Assembly (NCBI RefSeq): GCF_005503355.1
Contig: NZ_SCMK01000006.1
Span: 175,584 to 239,583 of the forward strand
Length of the DNA stretch: 64,000 nucleotides
Direction: 5' to 3'
Source: Sphingomonas sp. 1F27F7B
Lineage (GTDB): Bacteria > Pseudomonadota > Alphaproteobacteria > Sphingomonadales > Sphingomonadaceae
Part shown: positions 17,768 to 27,900 of the stretch, one piece after another
Layout of the letters: each line of letters begins with the position of its first letter
How positions within the stretch are numbered: the stretch's first letter is position 1
The notes under the pieces: generated by a model
What the model was told of the DNA's origin: nothing
Databases searched by the model: none
Seen by the model: only the letters and a program-made list of their open reading frames with translations
Translations under genes and position numbers: made by a program

Positions 17768-18406
17768 TCAGCCGGAAGCGTGGATCGCGTTCGTCTTGCT
17801 CTCGACGATCGCGATCGCGCGCTGGACGGCGGCATCGATCGAGAGGAAGCTGGTGTCGAGCAACGCGGCGTCCCTGGCTTGCGCCATCGGCGCTTCGGTG
17901 CGCTTGGAATCGCGTTCGTCGCGCGCGCGGATGTCCGCCAGCACCTTGTCGAGACTGGTGAGCACGCCGTGCTTGCGCAGTTCCAGGTGGCGGCGCTGGG
18001 CGCGGATCATCGGAGTCGCCTTGACGAAGAGCTTCACGTCCGCGTCGGGCGCGATCACCGTGCCGATGTCGCGTCCGTCGAGCACCGCGCCGCCGGGTTG
18101 GCGCGCGAACTTCTTCTGGCGGTTGAGCAGGGCGGCGCGCACCAGCGGATGCGCCGACACGACGGACGCCGCCTTGCCCACTTCGTCGGAGCGCAGCCAG
18201 GGATCGTCGAGCAGGTAATCCTCGAAGCTGCAGGCGGAGACTGCGTCGGCTTCCTTGGCCGGGTCCAGCTCCTCGCGCAGCACGGTGGCGGCGACGGCGC
18301 GGTAGAGCAGGCCGGTATCGAGATGCGGCAGCCCGTAATGCTGCGCCAGGGCGCGCGCGATGGTGCCCTTGCCAGAGGCTGCCGGTCCGTCGACTGCGAT
18401 GATCAT
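17768..18406 (-). CDS. cmk: (d)CMP kinase
   Basis: 212 aa. It phosphorylates CMP and dCMP. It starts [18 protein letters not shown], containing the P-loop [20 protein letters not shown] and DGRDIGTVI are the CMP-binding blocks of the family. A more upstream in-frame ATG at 18427 would add seven residues with no family match. It follows aroA and the alpha/beta hydrolase on the same strand and probably shares their transcript. Confidence 0.95.
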   Translation of the reverse strand: MIIAVDGPAASGKGTIARALAQHYGLPHLDTGLLYRAVAATVLREELDPAKEADAVSACSFEDYLLDDPWLRSDEVGKAASVVSAHPLVRAALLNRQKKFARQPGGAVLDGRDIGTVIAPDADVKLFVKATPMIRAQRRHLELRKHGVLTSLDKVLADIRARDERDSKRTEAPMAQARDAALLDTSFLSIDAAVQRAIAIVESKTNAIHASG

Positions 18407-18466
18407 ATGCCCCAGCGTTCGCGGCACATGGGCGCGCCGTCAAGCGATTCGAGCGCAAATCCGCGT

Positions 18467-19453
18467 TCAGGCGGCGTCGTGGCGTGCCATCCAGTCGCGC
18501 AGCAGCGCCAGATAGGCCTCGGGCTGGTCGGACAGGATCGAGTGCGCCGATCCCATCACTTCCCGAAAGGTCGCGCCGGGAACCCGTGCGGCGAACCCGG
18601 CGACAGTCTCGGGCCGCGCCTCGTCATATTCGCCGCAGACGAACAGCGTCTTCGGCCCGTCGAGCTTCGCCAGCAGCGGCTCGCCGTCATAGTCCCGGAG
18701 CGTGCCGGTCGAGACGAACTCGGCCTTGCCCCACATGCGCCGGTAAAGCGTGTCGCCGGCATCGCGCGGCGCCCGGGCGCGATAGGCGGCGATGCCGTCC
18801 GCCCGCTGCGAGCGGATCACGTGGCGGCGGTAGAAATCCCAGGTCGCCGCCTCGCAGGCCCGGGCTGGCGGCGGGGCGGCGGTGTCGCACTTCTCCAGCG
18901 TGGTGCGCACTTCCGCCGGCATCCGCGAGCGGAGCAGATCGGCATCGGCGATCCAGCTCTTCGTCGAGACGAGCGGCGACTGGACGATCAGGCTGGCGGT
19001 ATCGGGCCGCCGCCGCGCGCCATATTCGATCGCCAGCGTGCCGCCCCAGCTACCGCCGCCGACATGCCAGCGGGTGATGCCCAGCGCGTCGCGGATCCGG
19101 TCGATCTCGTCGACGAAGCGCGACACCCGCCAGTTCTTCGGATCGAGCGGCGCGTCGGAGCGGCCGCTGTCGAGCTGATCCCACAGGATCACCGCGCGCT
19201 CGTTGGCCAGGGCGGTGAGGGGGAGGAGCCCGGAATGATCGCCGCCCGGGCCGCCATGCGCATAGATAAGCGGCGGGCGGGCGCCCTCGAGGTCGCCGTT
19301 CACTCGCACATAGACGCTGCCGCCCTCGACCGGGACCATCAGCTCCCGGTCCGGCGCGAAGCGGATCTCGTCCCGCATCCGGGCCCAGGCGGGAAGGGCG
19401 AGGGTGCCTGCGGCAAGGCCGCCGAGAAAGGCGCGGCGGCCGAGCCGGATCAT
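18467..19453 (-). CDS. Alpha/beta hydrolase, proline iminopeptidase-like (S33), exported
   Basis: 328 aa. The N-terminus RRAFLGGLAAGTLALPAWA is a twin-arginine-like or Sec signal peptide, so the enzyme is probably periplasmic. The oxyanion region HGGPGG and the nucleophile elbow GGSWGG are typical of prolyl aminopeptidase-like hydrolases. A late Asp (CGEYDE) and His (GSAHSI) complete a catalytic triad. Its start overlaps the aroA stop by 4 bp (ATGA). This puts an unrelated hydrolase inside the conserved aroA-cmk-rpsA cluster. Confidence 0.9.
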   Translation of the reverse strand: MIRLGRRAFLGGLAAGTLALPAWARMRDEIRFAPDRELMVPVEGGSVYVRVNGDLEGARPPLIYAHGGPGGDHSGLLPLTALANERAVILWDQLDSGRSDAPLDPKNWRVSRFVDEIDRIRDALGITRWHVGGGSWGGTLAIEYGARRRPDTASLIVQSPLVSTKSWIADADLLRSRMPAEVRTTLEKCDTAAPPPARACEAATWDFYRRHVIRSQRADGIAAYRARAPRDAGDTLYRRMWGKAEFVSTGTLRDYDGEPLLAKLDGPKTLFVCGEYDEARPETVAGFAARVPGATFREVMGSAHSILSDQPEAYLALLRDWMARHDAA

Positions 19454-20787
19454 GCGGTCAGGCCGTCCAATACGTCGAAAAAGGCGGGATAGCTGGTCTG
19501 CACCGGTGCGACGTCGTCGATCGCGATCGGCGCGGCGGCCACCAGCCCGGCGACGGTCATGCTCATCGCGATGCGGTGGTCGAGCTTCGAGACGGCATTG
19601 CCGCCGCCCGGGATCGGCGCGCCGCCGGTGCCGGTGATGGCGAGCCCGTCGTCAAACTCCTCCAGCGAGACGCCATTGGCTTCGAGCGCGGCCCGCATCG
19701 TCGCGATCCGGTCCGATTCCTTGACGCGCAGCTCGTGCGCGCCGCGCGCCACCGTGCGCCCCTCGGCGACCGCGGCTGCGACGAACAGGATCGGATATTC
19801 ATCGATCATGCTGGGCGCGAGCTCGGGCGGCACTTCGATCGCCTTCAGCGGGGCATGGCGCACGCGCAGATCGGCGACCGGCTCGCCGCCCACTTCGCGC
19901 GCATCCAGTTCCTCGATCGAGGCGCCCATCATCCGCAGCGCCTGGATCAGGCCGGTGCGGGTGGGGTTCATGCAGACATTGGCGATGGTGACGTCCGATC
20001 CCGGCACGATCGAGGCGGCGACCATCCAGAAGCCGGCGGAAGAGGGATCGCCCGGCACGATGATGTGCTGGGGCTTCAGTTCCGCCTCGCCGCGGATCGA
20101 GATGATCTTGCCCTCGGGGCCGTCCTCCACGGTCAGCTCGGCGCCGAAGCCGCGCAGCATCCGTTCGCTATGGTCGCGAGTCGGCACCGGCTCGATCACC
20201 CGAGTGATGCCCGGCGTATTGAGCCCGGCGAGCAGCACCGCCGACTTCACCTGGGCCGAGGCGACCGGCAAGGTATAGGTGATCGGCACGGCGGGGCTGA
20301 TCCCCCGCAGCATCAGCGGCAGAGTCTGACTCCCCTTGGCGCCCGGGCTGGCGGTGATGTCCGCGCCCATCTGGCCCAGCGGCTCGATCGCGCGGCCCAT
20401 CGGCCGGCTGGAGAGCGAGGCGTCGCCGGTGAAGGTCACCGTGATCGGATGGCTGGCGACCAGGCCCATCAGCAGCCGGGTGGAGGTGCCCGAATTGCCC
20501 ATGTCGAGCGCGCCCTCGGGCTGGAGCAGGCCGCCGACGCCGACGCCGTGCACGGTCCAGGCGCCGTCCGCGCCGCGAGTCACCACGGCGCCCATCGCGC
20601 GCATCGCCGCGGCCGTGGCGAGCACGTCCTCGCCCTCGAGCAGTCCCTCGATCCGGCTTTCGCCGACGGCGAGCGCCGAGAACATCAGCGAGCGATGGCT
20701 GATCGACTTGTCTCCGGGCACGGTGACGCGGCCCCGCAAGGGGCCACGGGCGGAGATGCTGAGCGGACGGGGAGGAGAGGCGGACAT
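19450..20787 (-). CDS. aroA: 3-phosphoshikimate 1-carboxyvinyltransferase (EPSP synthase)
   Basis: 445 aa. It joins shikimate 3-phosphate and phosphoenolpyruvate in the shikimate pathway. Seen: VPGDKSISHRSLM near the N-terminus, GNSGTSTRLLMGL, LPVASAQVKSAVLLAGL and the C-terminal DHRIAMSMTVAGL. It contains an alanine in the LMGLVASHP-type segment but no clear basis to assign glyphosate response. It is first in an operon with the hydrolase and cmk. The start ATG at 20787 lies 101 bp from the divergent TIGR02300 gene. Confidence 0.97.
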   Translation of the reverse strand: MSASPPRPLSISARGPLRGRVTVPGDKSISHRSLMFSALAVGESRIEGLLEGEDVLATAAAMRAMGAVVTRGADGAWTVHGVGVGGLLQPEGALDMGNSGTSTRLLMGLVASHPITVTFTGDASLSSRPMGRAIEPLGQMGADITASPGAKGSQTLPLMLRGISPAVPITYTLPVASAQVKSAVLLAGLNTPGITRVIEPVPTRDHSERMLRGFGAELTVEDGPEGKIISIRGEAELKPQHIIVPGDPSSAGFWMVAASIVPGSDVTIANVCMNPTRTGLIQALRMMGASIEELDAREVGGEPVADLRVRHAPLKAIEVPPELAPSMIDEYPILFVAAAVAEGRTVARGAHELRVKESDRIATMRAALEANGVSLEEFDDGLAITGTGGAPIPGGGNAVSKLDHRIAMSMTVAGLVAAAPIAIDDVAPVQTSYPAFFDVLDGLTA

Positions 20788-20888
20788 GACGCCCGGCTTT
20801 GACAGCGCCCTTGCGGCATGGCAAGGCGCCTCCCACTTTCCGGGACCTGTTCCCGAAATCCAAGATTTGAAAGGCGAAGAGGCAACAC

Positions 20889-21206
20889 ATGGTGAAGCCC
20901 GAATGGGGCACGAAGCGCGCGTGCCCGAAGTGCGGAACGCGCTTCTATGATCTGACCAAGGACGAACCGGTGACCTGCATCAGCTGCGGGTTCGCCTGGG
21001 ATCCGGAACCGATCCTCAAGTCGAAGCAGCCGCTGCCTTTCGAGGCGGTGAAGGCCGAGAAGCCCGCGACGGAGGATTCCGATCTGGGTGACGAGGATCT
21101 GGACATCGGCGACGACGACGAGGAGCCCTCGGCGGACGACGATGTCGATCTGGGCGGCGACGACGACCTGGGCGTCGAGACCGGCGGCGACGACGAAGAG
21201 CAATAA
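20889..21206 (+). CDS. TIGR02300 family protein (FYDLN acid domain)
   Basis: 105 aa. The N-terminal zinc-ribbon-like part has two Cys pairs, CPKCGTRFYDL and CISCGF. The C-terminal half is almost entirely Asp/Glu/Gly (for example DEDLDIGDDDEE). This architecture defines the alphaproteobacterial TIGR02300 family of unknown function. The acidic tail suggests binding to a basic partner or metal. It is divergent from aroA and followed by a hairpin and tRNA-Ala. Confidence 0.93.
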   Translation: MVKPEWGTKRACPKCGTRFYDLTKDEPVTCISCGFAWDPEPILKSKQPLPFEAVKAEKPATEDSDLGDEDLDIGDDDEEPSADDDVDLGGDDDLGVETGGDDEEQ

Positions 21207-21218
21207 ATCCGGGAAAAT

Positions 21219-21247
21219 TGGCAGGGACCGAAAAAAGGTCCTTGCCA
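21219..21247 (+). terminator. Hairpin after the TIGR02300 gene
   Basis: TGGCAGGGACC (21219-21229) pairs with GGTCCTTGCCA (21237-21247), with one G-U pair and a GAAAAAA loop. No T-run follows, so it may protect the 3' end or act with the next small hairpin (GCCCTTTTAGAGGGC) rather than terminate alone. Confidence 0.5.
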
Positions 21248-21289
21248 GACCCGCGGAGCCCTTTTAGAGGGCCCGTCTTCCCGGGGTTT

Positions 21290-21365
21290 GGGGCCGTAGC
21301 TCAGCTGGGAGAGCGTCGCAATGGCATTGCGAAGGTCAGGGGTTCGATCCCCCTCGGCTCCACCA
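21290..21365 (+). tRNA. tRNA-Ala(GGC)
   Basis: 76 nt with encoded CCA. Acceptor GGGGCCG pairs with CGGCTCC (one G-U pair). The D arm is GCTC-AGCTGGGA-GAGC, the anticodon arm TCGCA-ATGGCAT-TGCGA with anticodon GGC, and the T arm contains GGTTCGATCC. The acceptor carries the G3-U70 pair, the alanine identity element. Confidence 0.97.
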
Positions 21366-21381
21366 TTCCCCCGATGAAATG

Positions 21382-21407
21382 AGCCCGCAGAAATGCGGGC
21401 TTTTTTC
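21382..21407 (+). terminator. Rho-independent terminator after tRNA-Ala
   Basis: AGCCCGC (21382-21388), loop AGAAAT, GCGGGCT, then TTTTTT. A strong intrinsic terminator 17 bp after the tRNA. Confidence 0.9.
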
Positions 21408-21506
21408 GTTTGCGGGTCGTGCCGTCGGTGGCGGGCGGAGGCCAATCCGCAGACCCCGGTAGCGCAGACGGACGCCGGCAAGCGCGCCTGCCGCCCTTCG
21501 GCCGCT

Positions 21507-22598
21507 TCACGCGGGGAGCGGCGGCGCCATGCGCAACGGCATGCGGAGCGTCGCGGTGAAGCCGGCCTGCTCGGCGATTATATCCAGACGAGCATCGGGC
21601 CCGTAGAGCGTGGCGAGCCGCGCCCGGATATTGCGCAGCCCCACACCGGTCCCGCCGGAGGGGGCCGTTGTGCCATCGCTTCCGGTATCGATGACCGAGA
21701 TCAGCAGGAATCCCTCCGCCCCGCGCACGATGATGCGGATCATCGCGCCCGAGCGCGAGGGGGCCACCGCATATTTCACGGCATTCTCGACGAGCGGCTG
21801 GAGGATGAAGCTCGGCACGCTGGCGTCCAGCAGGTGATTCGGGCAATCGATCTCGACGCGCAGCCGGTCTCCGAAGCGGACCGCTTCGATGTCGAGATAG
21901 GATTCGATGATGGCGAGCTCGTTCGCGAGGGGGATGGGCGCCTTGGCGTCGGTGGCCAGGCTGCCGTGCAGAAAATCGGCCAGCTTCATGGTCATCGCCT
22001 CGGCTTCGACGTTGCGGTTCATGGCGGCCAGGCTGGCGACGGCATTCAGCGTGTTGAGCAGGAAATGCGGATTGAGCTGGAAGCGCAGGGCTTCGATCCT
22101 GGCCTCCTGCGCGGCGAGCTTCGCTTCGGTGGTGATCCTTTCCTGCCGCTTCGCCTTCTCGTCGACTCCCAATGCCCAGAACAGCGTGGCATTCAGGCAG
22201 AAGGTCCAGGAATAGAGCGCGAAATTATTGCCTGCGCGCGGGCCGAATGCATGCGCCCAATCATGCCATCGCGGAAGAAACAGCGTGGCCAGCCAGTCAT
22301 AATAGATCAGGTCGATCACGCTCAGGGCCGCCCCCGCCGCGAGGCAGGCCAGGCCCAGCAAGGGCCAGCGGCCCATCACGCCATGCGCTTCGAGACCGCG
22401 CCAGACGAGGTAGAGGATCGCGACGGCGGCCAGCGAGAGAGCCCAGAGCGGAATCTCGACCAGGAACTGGACCAGATAGCCGCGCCCCTTCAGCCCCCCG
22501 ATCAGGACGGTCAATCCATGACCGAATGTCCAGAGGATCAGCGAGATGCGGGCAACGGCACCGGTCAACCCGGGAGCAGATATCGGGCCGCCTCGCAT
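21507..22598 (-). CDS. LytS/YehU-type sensor histidine kinase (His_kinase family)
   Basis: 363 aa. Four or so transmembrane helices lie within residues 15-145. A short linker follows, then LRFQLNPHFLLNTLNAV with the phospho-accepting His at about 178. The C-terminal ATPase part has LQPLVENAVKYA (N box) and DTGSDG...GGTGVGLRNI (G boxes). This class normally pairs with a LytTR response regulator, but none is adjacent; the neighbour on the same strand is a TetR gene. It is therefore an orphan kinase within this window. It ends near the tRNA-Ala terminator. Confidence 0.9.
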   Translation of the reverse strand: MRGGPISAPGLTGAVARISLILWTFGHGLTVLIGGLKGRGYLVQFLVEIPLWALSLAAVAILYLVWRGLEAHGVMGRWPLLGLACLAAGAALSVIDLIYYDWLATLFLPRWHDWAHAFGPRAGNNFALYSWTFCLNATLFWALGVDEKAKRQERITTEAKLAAQEARIEALRFQLNPHFLLNTLNAVASLAAMNRNVEAEAMTMKLADFLHGSLATDAKAPIPLANELAIIESYLDIEAVRFGDRLRVEIDCPNHLLDASVPSFILQPLVENAVKYAVAPSRSGAMIRIIVRGAEGFLLISVIDTGSDGTTAPSGGTGVGLRNIRARLATLYGPDARLDIIAEQAGFTATLRMPLRMAPPLPA

Positions 22599-22775
22599 CT
22601 GTCGTGATCGCTCCCCCGGAATGGCGTGCCGCTCAGGGCCTTCATGTCCGCCCTCGAGGCGGAGAACGGAGCATAGTTCCGGCTGCGACGAAATCCCATA
22701 TCCGCGCGACGAAAACGGACATGGGCACGATGAAAGGCGCGCGCCGCTGCGTCCCTTCGGAGCGAAGGCGGGCGG

Positions 22776-23426
22776 TCAGGCCACGCGGCAGAGCGGATTG
22801 GGCTGCGCCGATGCGAGCGCCTGGACAATGGCGGCGATGAGCGGCAGTCCGTGCAGGATCGCTTCGTCGCTGGTTCGTCCGAGCAGTCGTGAGGTTTCGG
22901 CAAGCCCGAGCATGATCGCGACCATTTCTTCGGCGCCGCGTTGCGGATCCCGGTGGAAATCGCGGGCCCGCCGCGTGCCGAGATAGGTCGCGAGGGACGT
23001 GCCCAGCGGATCGAGAATCTCGCGCTCGAAGGCGCTGCGGAGTTCCGGATGATCGTTGCCATGGCGGACCAGCGCCAGGTGGAGATCGGAGAAGCAGGTG
23101 CTGGTGAACAGCACGAGCAAGTCCCGCATGAAGCGATTCAGTGCCGGATGCAGCTGCTGTTCGCCGGGTGGGGCGGCCGGCACCTGCGCCTTCAATTGCC
23201 GAAGCGTCTGGTGAATGACCGCGACGAAGAGCTCGTCCACATTGGCGAAGTGATTGTAGATCGTCCGCCGAGTCAGCCGGGCTTCCCGGGCAATATGCTC
23301 GAAAGTGACCCCGGCGAGGCCGTGGCGCGCAAAGAGGGCGCGGCCGGCGAGCAGGATCGCGGCGCGGTTTTCGCGCCGGCTGCGCGGCGCGGAAGTCTCC
23401 GGAGGGATGTTCCCGACGATGAACAT
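22776..23426 (-). CDS. TetR/AcrR family transcriptional regulator
   Basis: 216 aa. The N-terminal helix-turn-helix VTFEHIAREARLTRRTIYNH lies near residues 38-57 and is followed by FANVDELF, as expected for TetR. The C-terminal region, which resembles the AefR-like class, would bind a ligand. AAAGGGGACAGCA precedes the ATG at 23426; longer upstream in-frame sequence is not homologous. It is divergent from the glycosyltransferase at 23621, a possible target. Confidence 0.92.
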   Translation of the reverse strand: MFIVGNIPPETSAPRSRRENRAAILLAGRALFARHGLAGVTFEHIAREARLTRRTIYNHFANVDELFVAVIHQTLRQLKAQVPAAPPGEQQLHPALNRFMRDLLVLFTSTCFSDLHLALVRHGNDHPELRSAFEREILDPLGTSLATYLGTRRARDFHRDPQRGAEEMVAIMLGLAETSRLLGRTSDEAILHGLPLIAAIVQALASAQPNPLCRVA

Positions 23427-23620
23427 TGCTGTCCCCTTTTCAACGCTGGCCGAGCCCATGCGCAGGGAAGACGGACGATGCTGCATCGGCTGCGACGGAA
23501 GCCGTCCGCCGCGCGACGGGCCGGGGATTGCACGTTGCCGGGAAGGAATGGCGGCTGTGCGGCGATCTCCGGCGGCCGCTATGCTATCCCATCGTTCCGG
23601 TCCGCCTGGGGGGAGATTGC

Positions 23621-24796
23621 ATGCGGTTGCTGGCCAGCTGGGAGCTGGGGCTGGGATATGGACATGTCGCGACTCTCGCGCCGGTCTGCCGCGCGTTGCG
23701 TGCGGGCGGGCATCATCTGACCTTGGCGGCACGGACGCCGCAGACCGCGTTGCGCCTGGAGCGCGATGCGTTCGACTTGGTGGTGCAGAGTCCGCGTTTC
23801 GCCGGCGCCGTGCCCAGGCGCGAGACGCTGACTTATGGCCAGGTAATCGCGGCGGGCGGGCTGGCGGACGCGGCCGGTGCGATACCCCTGGTCCGGCAAT
23901 GGCTGGACTTCTTCGAGCAGCTGGCGCCGGATGCGCTGCTGGCGGAACATGCGCCCTTGTCGTTGCTGGCGGCCCATGTTGCCGGGCTCCCCGCGCGCCG
24001 GCTCGGCCCCACCTTCGTGGCGCCCCGCGCGCGCGATGCGGGCGCAAGCCTGCAGCCCTGGGCCGGACATGATGCCGCCGAGCTGGCGGCGGCGCAGCTT
24101 CCCGCCGATCGGGCGGTGCGGGAAGCCTGCCGCCATTTCGGCGCGCCCGAACTTGCCGGGCTCGACGAGTTGCTGGCGGGTGCGCCGCTCCATTCGCTCG
24201 CCTGGGCCGAACTCGATCACTACGGGCCGGACGGGACCGCTTCCTATTATGGCCCGCTGATCGGCATCGAGGCCGATGCCCGCCCCGACTGGCCGGAAGG
24301 CGAAGGCCCGCGGACGCTCGTCTACCTGCCGTTCGACCGGGCCGGCAGCGCGATCGTGGTGCGTGCGCTCCGCGCGCTGGGCTGGCCCGCGCTCTGGCAT
24401 TCGGCGAGTTCCCCTGGCGAGGCGCTGCCCGGCAACATCCGGTACAGCGCCGCGCCCATCGATCTCGCGGCGGTGGCGCGCGAAGCGGCGCTCTATGTCG
24501 GCCGGGGGAGCTATGGCGCCTCGGCGAGCATGCTCGCCGCCGGAGTGCCGCAGCTCCTCTTGCCCGATACGCTGGAATCGCTGCTGCTCACCTATCGGCT
24601 GCGCCTTGCCGGCGCCGCCCAGTCGCAGGCCGTGTCGGCGGGAGCGGATGCGGTGCGAGCGGCGCTCTGCCGCGCCGCCGGCGACGATCGGATACGCGCG
24701 CAGGCCGCGCGGATCGCGGCGCGCCACGCCAATCATCGCGCCGATACGATGACCGGCCTGCTAGTCCGGAACCTCCTGTCCGGAATAGCCGACTGA
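23621..24796 (+). CDS. GT-B glycosyltransferase (UGT/MurG-like)
   Basis: 391 aa. The N-terminus has the glycine loop WELGLGYGHVATLAPV of GT-B enzymes. The C-terminal domain has YVGRGSYGASASMLAAGVPQ, with LLLPDTLESLL following it, equivalent to the nucleotide-sugar binding region of UDP-glycosyltransferases. There is no membrane segment. The acceptor is unknown. GGGGGGAG precedes the ATG. The gene is next to a giant autotransporter, so surface glycosylation is conceivable, but no direct link is seen. Confidence 0.82.
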   Translation: MRLLASWELGLGYGHVATLAPVCRALRAGGHHLTLAARTPQTALRLERDAFDLVVQSPRFAGAVPRRETLTYGQVIAAGGLADAAGAIPLVRQWLDFFEQLAPDALLAEHAPLSLLAAHVAGLPARRLGPTFVAPRARDAGASLQPWAGHDAAELAAAQLPADRAVREACRHFGAPELAGLDELLAGAPLHSLAWAELDHYGPDGTASYYGPLIGIEADARPDWPEGEGPRTLVYLPFDRAGSAIVVRALRALGWPALWHSASSPGEALPGNIRYSAAPIDLAAVAREAALYVGRGSYGASASMLAAGVPQLLLPDTLESLLLTYRLRLAGAAQSQAVSAGADAVRAALCRAAGDDRIRAQAARIAARHANHRADTMTGLLVRNLLSGIAD

Positions 24797-24934
24797 AAAC
24801 TGCACAATCGCGTGAAGTTGCATTCCGCTGTGTAGTTAAAGCGTTGGAACTAGTTTTCGAACATCGGCATCTGCCCTTGCTGTTCACGCTGGCGCGTACA
24901 TCCGAGCCGGCACTTCCGGCATTGGAGCAGCATC

Positions 24935-27900
24935 ATGGCGCGTACCGCCCTTCCGACTCATATTCCTCCCCGCGCCAAGGGCCGTGCCGCGTTGTTCGTG
25001 AGCGCGGCGACGCTGGCCATTGCCCTTTCCTCGACGGCGGCGCGTGCACAGTGCGCGGGCGAAGGTACGCAGATCGTCTGTGCCGGCACCTCGGCGCCTT
25101 TCGTCATGGCGGTAGCGAATGGCACCGTCACCGTGCAGCCCGGTGCGACCGTCGGCAGCCAGGCGACCGAGGGCGCGGCGCTGCGTTTCGATGTCGGCGG
25201 CAGGCTGATCGTCGATGGCGGCGTGTTCTCGCAGGGCCCTGCGGTCCTGCTTGCCGATACGGCGAGCCTCGATGTTAGGATCGGCAGGTCGGGCACGCTT
25301 TCGGGCGGCAACGCGCTGCGCCAGGACGACGATGCCGGCAATTACCTCTCGCTGGACAATAACGGCCTGGTGCGCGGCACCGACGGCCCGGCGGTGCGCG
25401 CGCGCGCGTCCGTGCTGGATCTGCAGAACCGCCGCGGCGGTCGCATCGAAGGCGGCGTGGACGTCCGCGAAGCCTATGGAAGCAATGCGGGCACGATCGA
25501 GGCGGGCGACGCTTCGGCGATCCGCGCCACCTATGTCGATCTCGACAATAGCGGCACGATCGCGAACAATTCGGCGGCCGAAGCGACCATCGCCATTTCC
25601 GGCCAGGGCGATATCCGCAACACCGGCCTGATCGAGGCGCGCGGCGCGGCCCCGGCCATCTCGGCGTCGGATCTCAGCCTCCGGAACAAGGCCGGCGGCG
25701 TGATCCGCAGCGCCGGCGGCACGGCGATCCGCGCGACGGGGCAGGCGATCATCGAGAATGCCGGCCAGATCGGTGGCGATGTCGTGCTCGGCGAAGCTGG
25801 CGATCGCTTCTACCAGCGCATCGGCGGCGGCATGGCGGGCAATCTCGCGCTGGGCGACGGTGACGACATATTCTGGCGCGAGGGCAATGGGGCTGGCCTC
25901 GCCGCCATGCCGACCGGCACGCTCGACGGCGGCGAAGGCGTCGACACCTACGGCATCCGCATGACCGGTTCGGGAACGGTCGCCTTCGGCCAGCTGCCGA
26001 CGGGCTTCGAGCGCTACGGCCTCGATCTGTGCGGCTGCAATCTCGCCGTGACCATCGCGGCGGAGAACCTGACCGGCGCCCTCGACGTGTCCGGGCCGGG
26101 AACCGTGACCAACCTGGCCAGCTTCACCTATGCCGGATCGGACGCCGGCCTCAGGATCACTTCGTACAACGAATATAACAACGGTGCACCGCTGACCTTC
26201 GTCAACCGCGGCACGCTGAGCTTCACCGGCGTTTCGACTCCCGAGAACGACGCTCCGACCGCGCTGATCGAGGCCGGCGACTACAACGCCAGCTTCGTCA
26301 ACGATACCGGCGGCACCATAAACCTGTCGGGCGAGGCACAATTCGGCATCCGCGCCTCGGGCGCCGGCTCCGCCGACAACGCACATGGCTTCGTCAATCG
26401 CGGCACGATCCGTGCCGAGGGACGGGTGGACACCGCTGTGGAGGTGAGCGGATCGGGCTATAACAGCGGCACGATCTCGAACGCGGCGGAAGGCGGCACG
26501 GGCCTGAGTCTGCGGAGCCTCTATGGCACCTTCCTCAACGATACGGGCGGCGTGATCCGCGGCGACCAGGCGGTGTTCCTGCAATATGGCGCGGCCCTGA
26601 CGAACCGTGGTTCGATCATCGGCACGGGTGAGCGCGCCGCCGTCTCCGGTTACAACGAGCAATATTATGTATCGCCCAAGCTGATCAACGAAGGCGAGAT
26701 TCGCGCGGGAACAGGCGCCGCGGTCGGAATAAATACCGGGGCTCAATCCGGCGCACAAGTTGCGAACAAGGGCCGGATCGTGGGCGACGTCGTGCTGGGC
26801 GGCGCGGGCAAGGACATGGTGTGGCTCGCCGAGGGCAGCTCGGTGCAGGGCAATGTCTCGACCGGCGCCGGCGATGACAAGCTGGTCGTCGACATCAGGC
26901 GGCTCGGCCAGAACGGCAGCGTCGATACGAGCGGACTGGTGACGGGAACGGTCGACATGGGTGCGGGCAACAACGTGCTGCAGGCCCGTGCCGGCGAAAG
27001 CCAGACCTTCTCGGTGCTCCGGGCGAACGCCGCCGGCTTCTCGGGCGGCACGATCTACGAGGCGGCGGGTGCCGGCACGGTGCTGACGCTGCAGGGGCCG
27101 GCCGACGGCACCGGCGGCCATTACAGCTATGACGGGCTGCTGCGCGTGGCCGGCGACGGCCGCGTCGTGCTCGACATGAACTTCAACAATGGCGGCTATG
27201 CCCGACCGTCGATCATCGTCGAGAGGGATTCCACGAGCAGCGTGTTCGGCGAAGGCGGACAGGGGCTCGACCTGGTGATCGCCGGCGCCGTGAACGGCGG
27301 CACCGCGGGCATTGCAGTCGACGCGACCCATGCCCGCCGCGTCGAGCTGTTCGCGCAGAGCGGCTATATCGGCATCACCGGCGGCACCGCGCTCAAGACC
27401 GGCGCCGGCACCGAAGTGCTGATCTCGGCCAGCTCCAATCTGCGCAAGATGGGCAGTGCCTATGGCGTGCTGCTCGAGGCCAATGGCAGCCGGATCACCA
27501 ACCGCGCCTCGATCTGGGAAGATTCGAAGGACGCCTCGACCGGCAATTTCGGGCTCGGCGTGGACCTCCTGAACGGCGTCTTCACCAATGATCGCGGCAA
27601 TCTGGGCATCGGCCGGGTCAGCATGCAGGGCACCGGCATCCGGATGGAAGGTTCGGAAGTCCACAATAGCGGCGACATCGTCAGCGCCCATGGCAATGCG
27701 ATCGAGATGGTCGGGTGGGAAGGTATCAATCGCGTCGTGAACACTGCGACCGGCACCATCGCCGGCCATGTGACGAGCAACACCACCGGCACCGCGGGCG
27801 CGGCAATCGTGGGCGGCTATGCCAGGGATATCGTCGAGAATGCCGGCACCATCACCGGCCATGTGCTGCTCGGCGGCGGCAACGATCTCTATGTCGCGAC

